Source of the DNA: Rapana venosa
Lineage: Eukaryota > Mollusca > Gastropoda > Neogastropoda > Muricidae
DNA length: 64,000 nt
Direction of reading: 5' to 3'
Assembly (NCBI GenBank): GCA_028751875.1
Contig: CM054141.1
Coordinates: forward strand, 48,204,633 to 48,268,632
Part shown: positions 43,001 through 59,972 of the stretch, one piece after another
Layout of the letters: every line of letters begins with the position of its first letter
How positions within the stretch are numbered: the first letter of the stretch is position 1
Program-made: the position numbers and the translations under genes
The notes under the pieces: model-generated
What the model saw: only the letters and a program-made list of their open reading frames with translations
Databases searched by the model: none
What the model was told of the DNA's origin: nothing

Positions 43001-45620
43001 GACTTTAGGGTAAGTGGAATCAGCACTGATGGTAACTTAAGGGAAATCCTCCTGAATGGGCATCTTGATGGTGGTTCAGACCCAGACTCAATTGTAAGCT
43101 GTCAAATTGTGAGTGCAACACCGACCACTAGGCTATTCTCTCCCCCCCACCCCCCCCCCCCCCCCACTGACAACTTGCTTTTCGGCTTTTCAGCTTTCTG
43201 TTTTATGATGATGTTCTTTTAATGAAAAAGAAATGTTTGCATTTCTAACTAACCTGCACACAGTACATGGCCGTATTTGTCTTCAGAATGCAAACTAAAT
43301 AATAACACCAGTGATATTTAAGACATTTCATACTTCACAGATTAAATGTTTACCACAATGAACACTTTAGTCATAAAAATGGGTGCACTTGCAGTACTTC
43401 AATTACTCCCATCACGCACAGTCAGGCTTCTACCCATACACAACTGGACATGAATGTGCTAGAACAGGCGCACACACATGGCATGCACATACACACACGT
43501 GCGCACGCACACACACATGCGCACGCACACACACACAAGGAGTTAGACTGGTGCTTGGTTTGTAGTCATAGCATCCCTAACTCCCGCCAGACTTATTCTA
43601 GCATTCTTTCAAAAAGTTTCATCTTAGCAACTTTTGTCATTGTTCTGTTCTATGGATCTTTTAGCCATCATACTTATCATTACAAAAAAATCCTCTAGGA
43701 AAAAAAAAAGCAACTTAAAAAGTTAAATAGTGCTTGCAAGAGCCTGATATGCAAAAAAAAAAAAATCACAACAGTACAGCATTTCATTACTCACCACATA
43801 GACAGTAGCTACCAGAACCACAGCTGAGACAGCAAGCTGCATATTCCACTTTGAATTGCGCTTGTTGTAGTTTTCCTGCCAGGATCCCTGAGGCACTGGC
43901 ATGTTGTTCATGTGAGACTGATTCTCCATAGCAATCTGCTTGTCTGACTTCCAATTGGCAGGAGTGTGGCCGCTCATGCAACGTGCCAGCTGCCGCCCTG
44001 AAAGTCATGATAAACTGATTAACCTGAACTGTATTCTAAGTATACTGAAATGCCTTGTACACCAGTTATACTGTAACTAGTGTTTAATGAATATGCAGAT
44101 TTCCCTGCACGAAATTCAGGCTGCTGTTCACAGGACAAGTGTATAACAACAAGACTTAGTTGTTTTTAAACCATGCTACATGGACATTTGTTGTCTATGA
44201 CAGTTGGTTTTATTTGATTTTGTTTTGTTATTTTGGTTTTTATTGTTGTTGGGTTTTGTTGCTTTTTTTTTTTTTAACAGGATTTTGCCACTGCCAACTG
44301 CCTCATTACCAAGCATACTTTTGAGGATGTTTACCAAAGTAAAGTGCCACTTGTTTCTTTTTCCTGTCTGCAAACATTTGTTTCTACAAGAATAACTTTT
44401 TCCTGCACAATTTTGCCAGTCACAACTCTTTTGCTGCTAAGGGTTCTTTCATGAGTATGATACGCACATTTCACACAGGACCTTGTTCATTCAAAAGCCA
44501 AGCACCCTGACCACCATGTGCAACATGGTCCATGGTGGGGGAAAGCATCAGGCAGGATTCAAATCCAGAACCACTCACTCTGCAGGATTGTCAACTTATG
44601 AACCTGTCTACAACAGAAAACTACTCTTCCATTAAGTTTTGTAGTGTAATAGGAAGCTGTCATATATGGTGAAAATACAGCTGGCTACTGTAGTCATCCT
44701 CACATTCTTTCTATTCAAATGGAATTTTTCTGCCCCTTAACAGTTTAATAGGTCCTGCACTGCATGCAGATTGCATGCTGCATTTCTGATGTTTTCTATG
44801 TCACTGACCAAAATGTGTAGTTTTTATGTGGTAAATAATAGGTTGTTAGGTTTCATACCAAATGTTAAGGCTTCATTTGGAGACACAACCTTGGAACTTT
44901 ACTTTTTAGGACAAAGATTCTGAAAGAATTCTGAGGTGTGTGTGTGTATGGGTTATGTCCACTTAATACTCTTTCACTAAATGTTCAACTACCTCTTTAC
45001 TGGCATTTTTATTACTTTACATGTAGTTCCTAATATTACATCCTGAAACCGATTTTAAGTCAACAACAATAACAAACAAACATATGTTATCTTATTTAAG
45101 CAATGTATATGTTTACAAACGAAGGAAACATACACCACAACGCCAGATTTTTGTTGAGTTTAAATTCTAATGGAGAAGAATCATCTAGTGAAATGTATAA
45201 AAATTATTTTCAAGTTTTGGCAATGGTTTTGCTGCCAGGCATGTTCAATAATCGTGTGAACTATCTAGACCTATTTATGTTCCCTTAACAATGTCCTGTC
45301 CAGTGTGTCTGGCTTTATTTCTTCAGGAAACAAACTAATCAACCAACAAACAAACTAACTTTCTAAATCATAATTAATATACTTTTTTTTTTTTTTAATG
45401 AAAGGAAAGATCGCACAAGCCTACGAACAAGACGACCCAAAGCCGTCACAATCGACTTTCGGTTTCGTTTGTTGGTGAGAATCGGCTGAAAAACTCAACA
45501 AGTCCTGAAAAACACATGTTCTCGGTTACATACAATCTAAAATTCAGCTGCTATATGACTTATAAACTTACTGGCAGTTGCACCAACACTTCTTGCCACA
45601 GGAGCGAACACTGGCAACAT
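40083..45620 (-). CDS. Small mitochondrial membrane protein of the deltamethrin-resistance (prag01)-like family, 3 exons
   Basis: Coding exons on the minus strand are 45620-45572, 43997-43795 and 40142-40083, with introns in phases 1 and 0 and all GT/AG (GTAAGT and GTGAGT donors). The 103-residue product starts with a basic presequence (MLPVFAPVARSVGATARRQ). It has GHTPANWK, then SHMNNMPVPQGSWQENYNKR, one membrane helix (about residues 68-85) and a short polar tail (FYLHGHPETKNKK). The PVPxGSWxxxY pattern before a helix is the PF16020 signature. Members are small and poorly characterised, and I infer mitochondrial location from the presequence. It is homologous exon by exon to AIFM1 exons 1-3 and lies tail-to-tail with that gene. 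The TAA stop sits inside a perfect AATAAA. Confidence 0.8.
40232..40374 (-). repeat. Dispersed repeat, inverted partner of 9820-9965
   Basis: The reverse complement follows the 9820 copy from end to end. It lies in intron 2 of the prag01-like gene, about 90 bases upstream of its last exon. Confidence 0.75.
40731..40812. repeat. Oligo(C)/(A) low-complexity region
   Basis: Mixed C and A runs, including 19 C at 40789-40807, followed by about 110 bases of A/C-only sequence. Confidence 0.9.
41149..41247 (-). repeat. Palindrome-bearing repeat next to a duplicated flank
   Basis: 41173-41247 is the inverted partner of 34751-34825 and holds a near-perfect 24-bp palindrome at 41189-41212 (arms GTGCCGAA/TTCGGCAC). 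The preceding 'ttttggacatcgcacacc' at 41149 recurs at 41788. The resemblance stops just where the palindromic element begins. Confidence 0.6.
41788..41816 (+). repeat. Direct repeat of 41149-41177
   Basis: 29 bases identical except one, 'ttttggacattgcacacc' and following, 640 bp from the first copy. Confidence 0.8.
41817..42734. other. Intron sequence, nothing recognised
   Basis: AT-rich part of intron 2 of the prag01-like gene. Confidence 0.5.
42735..43145 (-). mobile_element. SINE family B copy, inverted
   Basis: Full order on the minus strand: head with 'gtgttgcactcacaatttgac', 'gagtctgggtctgaacc' (B-box-like), 'gactatgaaccaaggttctgtgtg', 'cagaagactgagcc' and the tail 'gtttaggcatcatccctgaag ... 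gagctctagccaagg'. An oligo(C) run lies at the head end (43141-43166). Confidence 0.75.
43470..43536. repeat. (CA)n/(CGCA)n microsatellite
   Basis: CA repeat with GCGCACGCA interruptions. Confidence 0.9.
44095..44630 (-). mobile_element. Diverged, interrupted SINE family C copy
   Basis: Family C words in inverted order: 'gatttccctgcacgaaattcaggctg', 'gccactgccaactgcc', 'aggaccttgttcattcaaaag' and 'gattcaaatcc'. A thymine-rich and duplicated middle interrupts it. In intron 1 of the prag01-like gene. Confidence 0.5.
44631..45571. other. Intron sequence, nothing recognised
   Basis: AT-rich part of intron 1 of the prag01-like gene. The segment 45405-45500 is more GC-rich and could be regulatory, but no defined signal is seen. 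Confidence 0.4.
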
Positions 45621-46135
45621 TTTGATATGCCTACGTGACTGTCCTTGCAATTACACTTGCCCTCGGGGATCAAAATAACGCTACATGTATCTACAGTTGA
45701 AAGGTCAAGTGTCTTAGTGCTAGTCAACAAATCTTCTGCTTTTTTTTCTAACAATTTGAGATAAAGAAAAAAATGCTAGATTGCTTTGAATTATCAAAAA
45801 GAGAATGAAACAAGATAATCGTGAGAAAGTTTAATATTTTTCTAAACTACAGAATGCATTATTTTTGTATTCCTTTTCAGATGACCCCGCGCAAGCATTT
45901 TGTAGTTAAAAGGCTAGCAGACACCGCAATTAATAACAATGTACAATTCAGTTACAAATGTGAACACAGAATAATCAAACAAAAAGCAAGCAAACAAACA
46001 AACGAATGAAAAGTGTGTGTGTGTTTGAATGGTGGAGGGGGGGGGGGGATGTGGAGTAAGAGCAAATCTATAACTGCTTTACAAAATCGTCCTATGTCTT
46101 ATTCAGCGATATTCTCTCAAAGTAGGCACCCTTAA

Positions 46136-46432
46136 AGGTAAGGTAAAGGTGTCCCATAACCTATATTAAGGTCGTAGGGGAGCGAGGCGTCAGAGACCTC
46201 ACTTCTCTAGGGCCAGCCTATTGAGGACGGCGCCCATCTCCTCTCCCTCGCTGCTTTACCTTCCCTGACCCTAAAGAGGGCAGGTACCCATTTACAGCTG
46301 GGTGAACTGGGGGAACTGTACTGAAGCCAAGGCGCGCGCAAACGGTCACCCATCCAACTGGTAACCACGCTCGACGCTGCTTAACTTGGCTTGGGGGAAG
46401 CAAGTGCTCCGACCACTGAGCTATCCCGCACC
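46136..46432 (-). mobile_element. SINE family A copy, inverted
   Basis: The minus strand starts GGGATAGCTCAGTGGTCGG and ends in GGTAAAG/GGTAAGG-type tail repeats at 46136-46150. It is very close to the copies at 6.6 and 62.2 kb. Confidence 0.92.
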
Positions 46433-46524
46433 CTTATTACAGATAAACGTGAATTTGCCACCTCTTCCCCCTCCACTTATGTGGAAATAGAGTGATCACG
46501 CGTGCATGCATGCACACGAACACA

Positions 46525-46830
46525 CACACACTGCCTGGTGGTTAGAGTGAATCGTGTAGCGTAGCGCTCGTGATCTGCTGACCCGGGTTCGAATCTCGTT
46601 CAAGAGGATTTTTCCTCTGGAGTTAACATCAATGCCGACTCCACTCCCCCTTAAACCGAGGTCCCGTGTGCGAACGCACACAGAACATCTAGCGCACACG
46701 TTAAAACCCATTCAGCTTTTCGGAAGAATAGGCCATTGTGTGTTCCGGTGGGAACGGATGACAAAATTTTATAAAATTGCAGACACACGGGAACTTGATG
46801 TAAAAAAGCACACGAATGCTTATTCCATTA
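46525..46830 (+). mobile_element. SINE family B copy with good B box
   Basis: Head 'cctggtggttagagtgaatcg', B box 'gggttcgaatctcg', then 'ctggagttaacatcaatgcc', 'taaaccgaggtcccgtgtg', 'cggaagaataggccattgtgt' and 'gggaacggatgac'. This copy looks the least decayed of its family. Confidence 0.85.
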
Positions 46831-46879
46831 TCATCAAAATAAAAGAATCAAATAAAAATAAAATAAATTAAAACAAACA

Positions 46880-46985
46880 AGCACACACACACACACACAG
46901 GCACCACACACACACGCGTGCGCGCGCGCGCGCCTGCAAACACACACGCGCGCGCGCACGCACGCACACACACACACACACACAC
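46880..46985. repeat. (CA)n/(CG)n microsatellite
   Basis: CA, CGCG and CACG repeats, able to form Z-DNA, about 180 bases upstream of the OBI1 start codon. Confidence 0.9.
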
Positions 46986-47166
46986 TTGTCTCCGGAATCT
47001 GGTATCATCAATATTTGTTTTCCATTTCGAATTGAAATCCATACAGAAGTTTTGGTTCACCATCCACAGTACAGTCTTTATGTGCGCGCTTTATCGGGCT
47101 GTTGTGCTTTTTTCTGGTATATAGTTGTAGTAGAGGAAAACACGATCAGACGAGTCCATACCAATC

Positions 47167-54972
<7,806 letters not shown>

Positions 54973-55734
54973 GGTTATATCGATACTGATCAAGCTTGTG
55001 GGACATTGATTTGTTTTGTGATGTTGGTGCTGCTTGGCGCACAAAATCATGTGGTGGTGAAGATGTTATGGAAGGCCTTATTCTTCTGGGTATATTTGCT
55101 GTATATATAAATATTTATTTATTTGGGTTTTTTAAACTATTTTTGTTTACTTCAGGATTCACAACAAATATTCCATTTACACCTTACCACTTGAAGCAAT
55201 TCAAAACACTTTATCATCTCACAAACAGAGAAGATCATGTGGGTTACAAGCCATACGTAAAAAAAAAAAAGTGGCTTCTAAAGTTTCACACCATCACCAA
55301 AAAAAAAAGACTCTGAGATGGAGTTGCCTCTAAACTAATGACTATACAGACTGTGCTGAAGCCATGTGATGGCTACATGCAAGTATGAAAACTTTAGTAT
55401 CTTAATATACCAAGAAATTCATGTTGGTTCCAAACCATACAGAAAAACACACTAAAAAAAATATTGCAACAAGTAGTGAAATTCAGTCTTTTAAAACCTC
55501 CAATGAAAAGGTACATGCTCCCAGGCACGCAATGTCAAGAAACTTGTTACTTGATTTTCTAGGCTAGTTGCTGGGGCACAGCACTGAATTTTTCAGGCTG
55601 TGTTTTTAGCAAGTTGAACCTGGCAGACCCTACCCCTCTCCAGGTACAGGGTGCTTGCTGGGGCGTGTTTCTGTAAACCTCTGAGCACTGACATGAACTA
55701 TGGGATCTTTAACATGCATGTTTTATCTTCTGCA

Positions 55735-55779
<45 letters not shown>

Positions 55780-55809
55780 ATTCTTCCTTTTTTGTCATGT
55801 TTCTCCCAG

Positions 55810-56235
55810 AGGAGGTTTGACATTGATGAGCCTTCTCCATCTCTCTCTGCTTTGAGCTTCCTCCTTATTTATTTATGCCCCTTTCTCTTAAGATCATCTG
55901 CAATACAGGCAGCCCAGTTCTTGCTAGGTCTTCCCCTTGGTCTCTTTCCATCCACTACGAAGTTCATTGCTCTTTTTATGATGTGGTGGTCTGCTTTCCG
56001 TTGAACGTGCCCAAACCAGCGCAGTCTATTGGTACTAGCTACAGACTTCAGATCATCAACTTTGCACATTCTTCATAGTTCTTCATTCGTGATCCTGTCT
56101 TCCCATTTGATCTTTGTCATGTAGTGTAGCATTCAGTTTTCACAGCTCTTCAACAAACGTTCGACGGTTTTTGTGAAAACCCACGTCTCCGAGCCATACA
56201 GCAGAACAGGTCTGATGCAGGCCTTATATACCGTA
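55810..56235 (-). mobile_element. LINE remnant (C-terminal part of a reverse-transcriptase ORF)
   Basis: The minus strand in two frames with stops reads YGSETWVFTK, then TNRLRWFGHVQRKADHHIIK and KRPRGRPSKNW. These are the familiar C-terminal motifs of RTE/CR1-like LINE proteins. It has internal stops and is a fragment. The wording differs from the 18.8-kb element, so it is another family or an old copy. Confidence 0.75.
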
Positions 56236-56795
56236 TATATATATATACGCACAGGGGATCTTGTCTACATTTTAAACTGAGCTGGGAGATGATAAAAATC
56301 CCCCACCTTATTGCACCAGATGCTGCTGCCAAGATTCAAACTCAGGACATTTTGGACAAACAGGATAGAGGTGAAACACTCTTGTCCGTCTCAGTTATAG
56401 TGTCCATTATCAGTTTGGGTAGAACAGTTGTTGTTGTTGTTGTTGTGCGTTCCTCAGCTTTACACCCTGGGGGTCACCCAGAGCATGCACTCTGACTCAC
56501 TCATCCCACCTGGGAATCACTGTGAGATAGGAAGTACACTGGATGAGAAGTTTGCGTGTATGACTCTTCTCAAGTACCTCGCCATATAGGCAGCCATACT
56601 CCGACTTCATAGGATTTTTTTCTCCTTTAAAGGAGAATGCAGGCTGTTATGTTAAAAGCTTTTCATGGCTGAAGGCAATCTGAACACAACATTTCACAAC
56701 ATAACAACATTTTTATTGTAGCCCTTGGCAATTAGCTGACATCAACAACAGACACAGCTTTCGACCTGGGCCAGAGATATTAAGTGAAATACAAT

Positions 56796-56837
<42 letters not shown>

Positions 56838-57266
56838 AAAGAGAAAGAATAGAATGGACAGCTTTAGTTAGACTGAGAGATTGCAACGCAAACAGCTGAT
56901 TATGACTTTCAAAATGACAGATGTGTTTTTAACTAAAAATTAATCTCTATGCTTCCATCCATATTTCTTGTATCATTCTTGTTTTTCAAATATTTTTTTC
57001 TTTTTTTTTCTGTATTGAAATCATTAACTTGCATTTTTTGTGCTGCAAGTTATTTTTTTAATGTGCTAGCAACATTTCACTACTGGTGCATGTTATTCTG
57101 TTGTATCATGTATAGTGTTACATGTTGTATTTACCAACAAACTTACAACCAAATGTTCTTTTAAAGAAAATTGCGAGATGTTTATATTTACACCTTTTGA
57201 GGCTCTTTTGTTTTGGTGCCTTGTCATTAGACTGTTTGCGTTGACAATATTTGTCACTGTGGACAA

Positions 57267-57272
57267 AATAAA
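57267..57272 (+). terminator. Candidate OBI1 poly(A) signal
   Basis: AATAAA followed about 20 bases later by 'gttgttgcattgttgataattgtt'. Confidence 0.4.
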
Positions 57273-57390
57273 GATCTGTATGCTAACTGGAGTTGTTGCA
57301 TTGTTGATAATTGTTATTATCAGTGTGAATATTCAAACAGGCTTGATGCCATATTGTCAGTCTGAACATGCATCTAATTATGCACACACA

Positions 57391-57482
57391 TGCATTCTCT
57401 CTCTCTCTCACTCACTCTCTCTCACTCACTCTCTCTCACATACCTATACACACACAGACACATACACACAGACACACACACA
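57391..57482. repeat. (CT)n and (CA)n microsatellites
   Basis: CTCT/CACT repeats followed by CACAGA/CACA repeats. Confidence 0.9.
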
Positions 57483-57699
57483 CTGAAGATGTTTGTCACT
57501 TTTTACTTCTATGCCCAAACTATGCTGTATTTCAAGGAAAATGTATTCCTTTGTATTATTACAGATTTCCATCAAATCTGAAAGTGCAGCTTCTTTGTAT
57601 GAACACTAAACCTAGTTTGATGTTTAAAGTTGGATTATTTCTTACTAAATGTTTATATATCAGAAGTAAGGATGTTCACCTTACATGAAAGTATATGAT

Positions 57700-57763
57700 T
57701 AACTGTTGTTCCTATGGGCCATATGGCCTGCAAAAACTGAATTAAAATTATTGTTATTGTTAT

Positions 57764-57842
<79 letters not shown>

Positions 57843-57926
57843 ACACACACTCCCACACACACACAAAACACAGAGATACTCCCACATCCACACGCACATG
57901 TAACACACACACACACACACACACTC
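57700..57926. repeat. Hairpin-tailed repeat end and (CA)n array
   Basis: 'tgggccatatggcctgcaaaaactgaattaaa' (57714 onwards) has the GGCCATATGGCC palindrome followed by a short TTATTG run. It recalls 'ttgtggccaaaggccaatgtacattaaa' at 28.03 kb. CA repeats follow at 57768-57926. Confidence 0.7.
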
Positions 57927-58159
57927 AAAGCAGAATAGTCAGTTTAATGTTTCATTGATTTAAACAAAATTTTATTATTTCAAAACAATGTAGCACCAAT
58001 ACATGAAATGAGTTCAAAAAGCAATGCTTATGTGAGTACTGTAGCATTCACATTGTAAAACTATTGTTTCATTGACTAATTGTCTGAAAGTATTGCCATT
58101 TGAAACAAGAGTTGGGGGTGGATGGTGGGGGGGAGGGGGGGGGGTGGTTGAGTTGGGCA

Positions 58160-58590
58160 GGATATCCTAGGCCTAGTGCCTAGCAGTTAGAGGGATGTGC
58201 TCGTGATCTGACAGCCCAAGTTTGAGCCACCACACCACTGACACACTTGTTCAAGGGACTTTTTCCCCCCAGAAGTTAAATCAGTACCGACTCCACTCCC
58301 CCAAAAGTCCATCAGATGAGACTATAAACGGAGGTTCCATGAGTGAACATATGCAGAACTTCTTGCACATATGTTATATAAAACCTGTTCTGCCTTTCAG
58401 AAGATTAGGCCATTGCATATCAGTAGGAATGGATGACCAAACCCAAAAAAAAAGTTGCAAGCACACCAGTGTTGTGTTTAGACATCATCCCAGAAGTCAG
58501 ATTGTGGCTACGTTAATGGTGGGCAAAAATGGGCGCATGAATAAAATCTCGCCATTGGTGAACCTTGCAGCTCTAGCTGAGAAATGAAAA
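58160..58590 (+). mobile_element. SINE family B copy
   Basis: Head 'cctagtgcctagcagttagagggatgtgctcgtgatctgacagcccaagtttgag', then 'agatgagactataaacggaggttcc', 'cagaagattaggccattg' and the tail 'gtgtttagacatcatcccagaag ... ctcgccattggtgaacc ... gctctagctgag'. Confidence 0.8.
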
Positions 58591-58920
58591 CAAAACGAAT
58601 AAAAATCAAGCATATAGATAAGTAACAAAACATTTAATATCAAAATACAACAATGCAATATTTTCTCCATGAGTTATCATTAAACTGATAACTTAAAGAA
58701 TTACAAATCAAACATTTGTTTTTTTAAAGTGTCTGTAAGTACAGTGGAAGCAAAGAGTTTAAGAGGGAAAAACTTTTGCCTTCAAGAAGCCCTAACGCAT
58801 GTGATACATTAACATCAGTTTGAGTGGTCTCTGTTAGTTTATTCCAGGGCGAACAACTTCATATAATCTTAGCATGTTTGTAATATTGTTTTTGCCCAGG
58901 TTACAGTTGATGGGGTATCT
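58591..58920. other. Non-coding stretch
   Basis: AT-rich; nothing recognised. Confidence 0.5.
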
Positions 58921-58921
58921 C

Positions 58922-59310
58922 AGAGGATGGGGTAGCTCAGTGGTCAGAGCACTTGCTTTCCCAAGACAATGTTAAGCAGCATTGAGCATGGTTTCCAAGT
59001 TGATGGGTGACAGTTTGAGCGTTGGCTTCAGTACAGTTCCCTAGTTCACCCAGCTGTAAATGGGTACCTGCCCTCTCTAGGATCAGGGGAGGTAAAGCAT
59101 TGAGGGAGAGTTGATGGGCGCCGCCCTCAATATTCTGGCCCCTGGAGAAGCTGAGGTCTCTGCCATCCCTTTTAAGCGCTTCGGTTTGTTTACTTTACAA
59201 GATTCAGCGCTAAATAAATTCCATATATTATTATGATGATGATGATTATTATTATTATTTTAATGCCTTGCTCCTCTTTGATCATATAAGTTATGGGACA
59301 TCTTACCTTT
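58922..59310 (+). mobile_element. Diverged SINE family A copy, interrupted by family D tail
   Basis: 58922-59165 is family A ('ggatggggtagctcagtggtcagagc' to 'ctggagaagctgaggtctctgcc'). At about 59166-59260 an inverted family D unit is inserted ('agcgcttcggtttgtttactttacaagattcagcgctaaataaattcca' and TTA repeats). At 59268-59312 the expected family A end resumes ('gccttgctcctctttgatcatataagttatggga'). This is a nested insertion. Confidence 0.75.
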
Positions 59311-59312
59311 TT

Positions 59313-59972
59313 ACAGTTTTAAGAAAAGGCTTTTTGCGAGTTCGTAAAGATGTTAACATTTCTCTTTTGCTACTCATGTCCTTGCACATGCCTGCATACA
59401 CATGACATGTAAGCAGACTGATGAGCTGTTTGTCTGATAACTACAGCGTGGTTAATCAAACATTAAAAAAAATGTTACACCAAAAATAGAAATAAAAATC
59501 TGATTAAAAAAAAAAATTGGCACAGACAGCAACATACTTACTCCCATCCACCCCTTTTAAATATCTTGACTTCCTTGAGAATGCACCTCTTATGGTTTTC
59601 TACGATTTTGTGAAACCTTGGGATGATAGATTAAGCGGAATGGCTGGCGCCCTCACTCAGCATGGGCTGGATTTATTGGCTTTAATGAATGGAACAGTTG
59701 ATGTATTTTGCCATTTCATTTTTTTTTCAACTTGACGGTGTTGGAAGTTTGGAGGGATTGGATGATGTTGATGTTGAGCTTGAGGTAAATTTTTTTTATG
59801 GGAGTTGCTGAGATTGAATAAGGTGACAGCCCTGATACTGCCTTTGTTGGGCTGTAAACAACATGAAATGAAATGAAGCCCACCCCTCTTAAACATCTCG
59901 ACTTCCTTATGCATGCACGCATGCATATATGTATGTATTTATATTTATATATGTATGTATTTACATTTGATG
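59313..59972. other. Downstream of the sulfotransferase gene
   Basis: AT-rich, no gene. On the minus strand the 3' UTR probably ends soon after the AATAAA at 59677-59672. Confidence 0.4.
59672..59677 (-). terminator. Candidate sulfotransferase poly(A) signal
   Basis: TTTATT on the plus strand, AATAAA on the coding strand, 296 bases after the stop codon. Confidence 0.35.

Larger units (their letters stand above)
45621..47166. promoter_or_regulatory. Divergent intergenic region between the prag01-like gene and OBI1
   Basis: The two start codons face away from each other at 45620 (-) and 47167 (+), so both promoters must lie in or near this 1.5 kb unless upstream non-coding exons exist. The middle is filled by a family A SINE, a family B SINE and a CA/CG repeat. 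No TATA box or other core element is obvious. Confidence 0.45.
54973..57290 (+). other. OBI1: OBI1 3' UTR and downstream (inferred)
   Basis: The first AATAAA after the stop that I see is at 57267-57272, with a GT-rich stretch after it, so a 2.3-kb 3' UTR is possible. The region contains (TA)n at 55739-55774, a LINE remnant, short SINE-like pieces at 55.56-55.74 and 56.26-56.60 kb, and (GT)n at 56800-56833. Confidence 0.4.

Noticed and set aside
55651..56078. Plus-strand ORFs of 117 and 67 codons
   Set aside because: They run through a (TA)n tract and the antisense of a LINE remnant.
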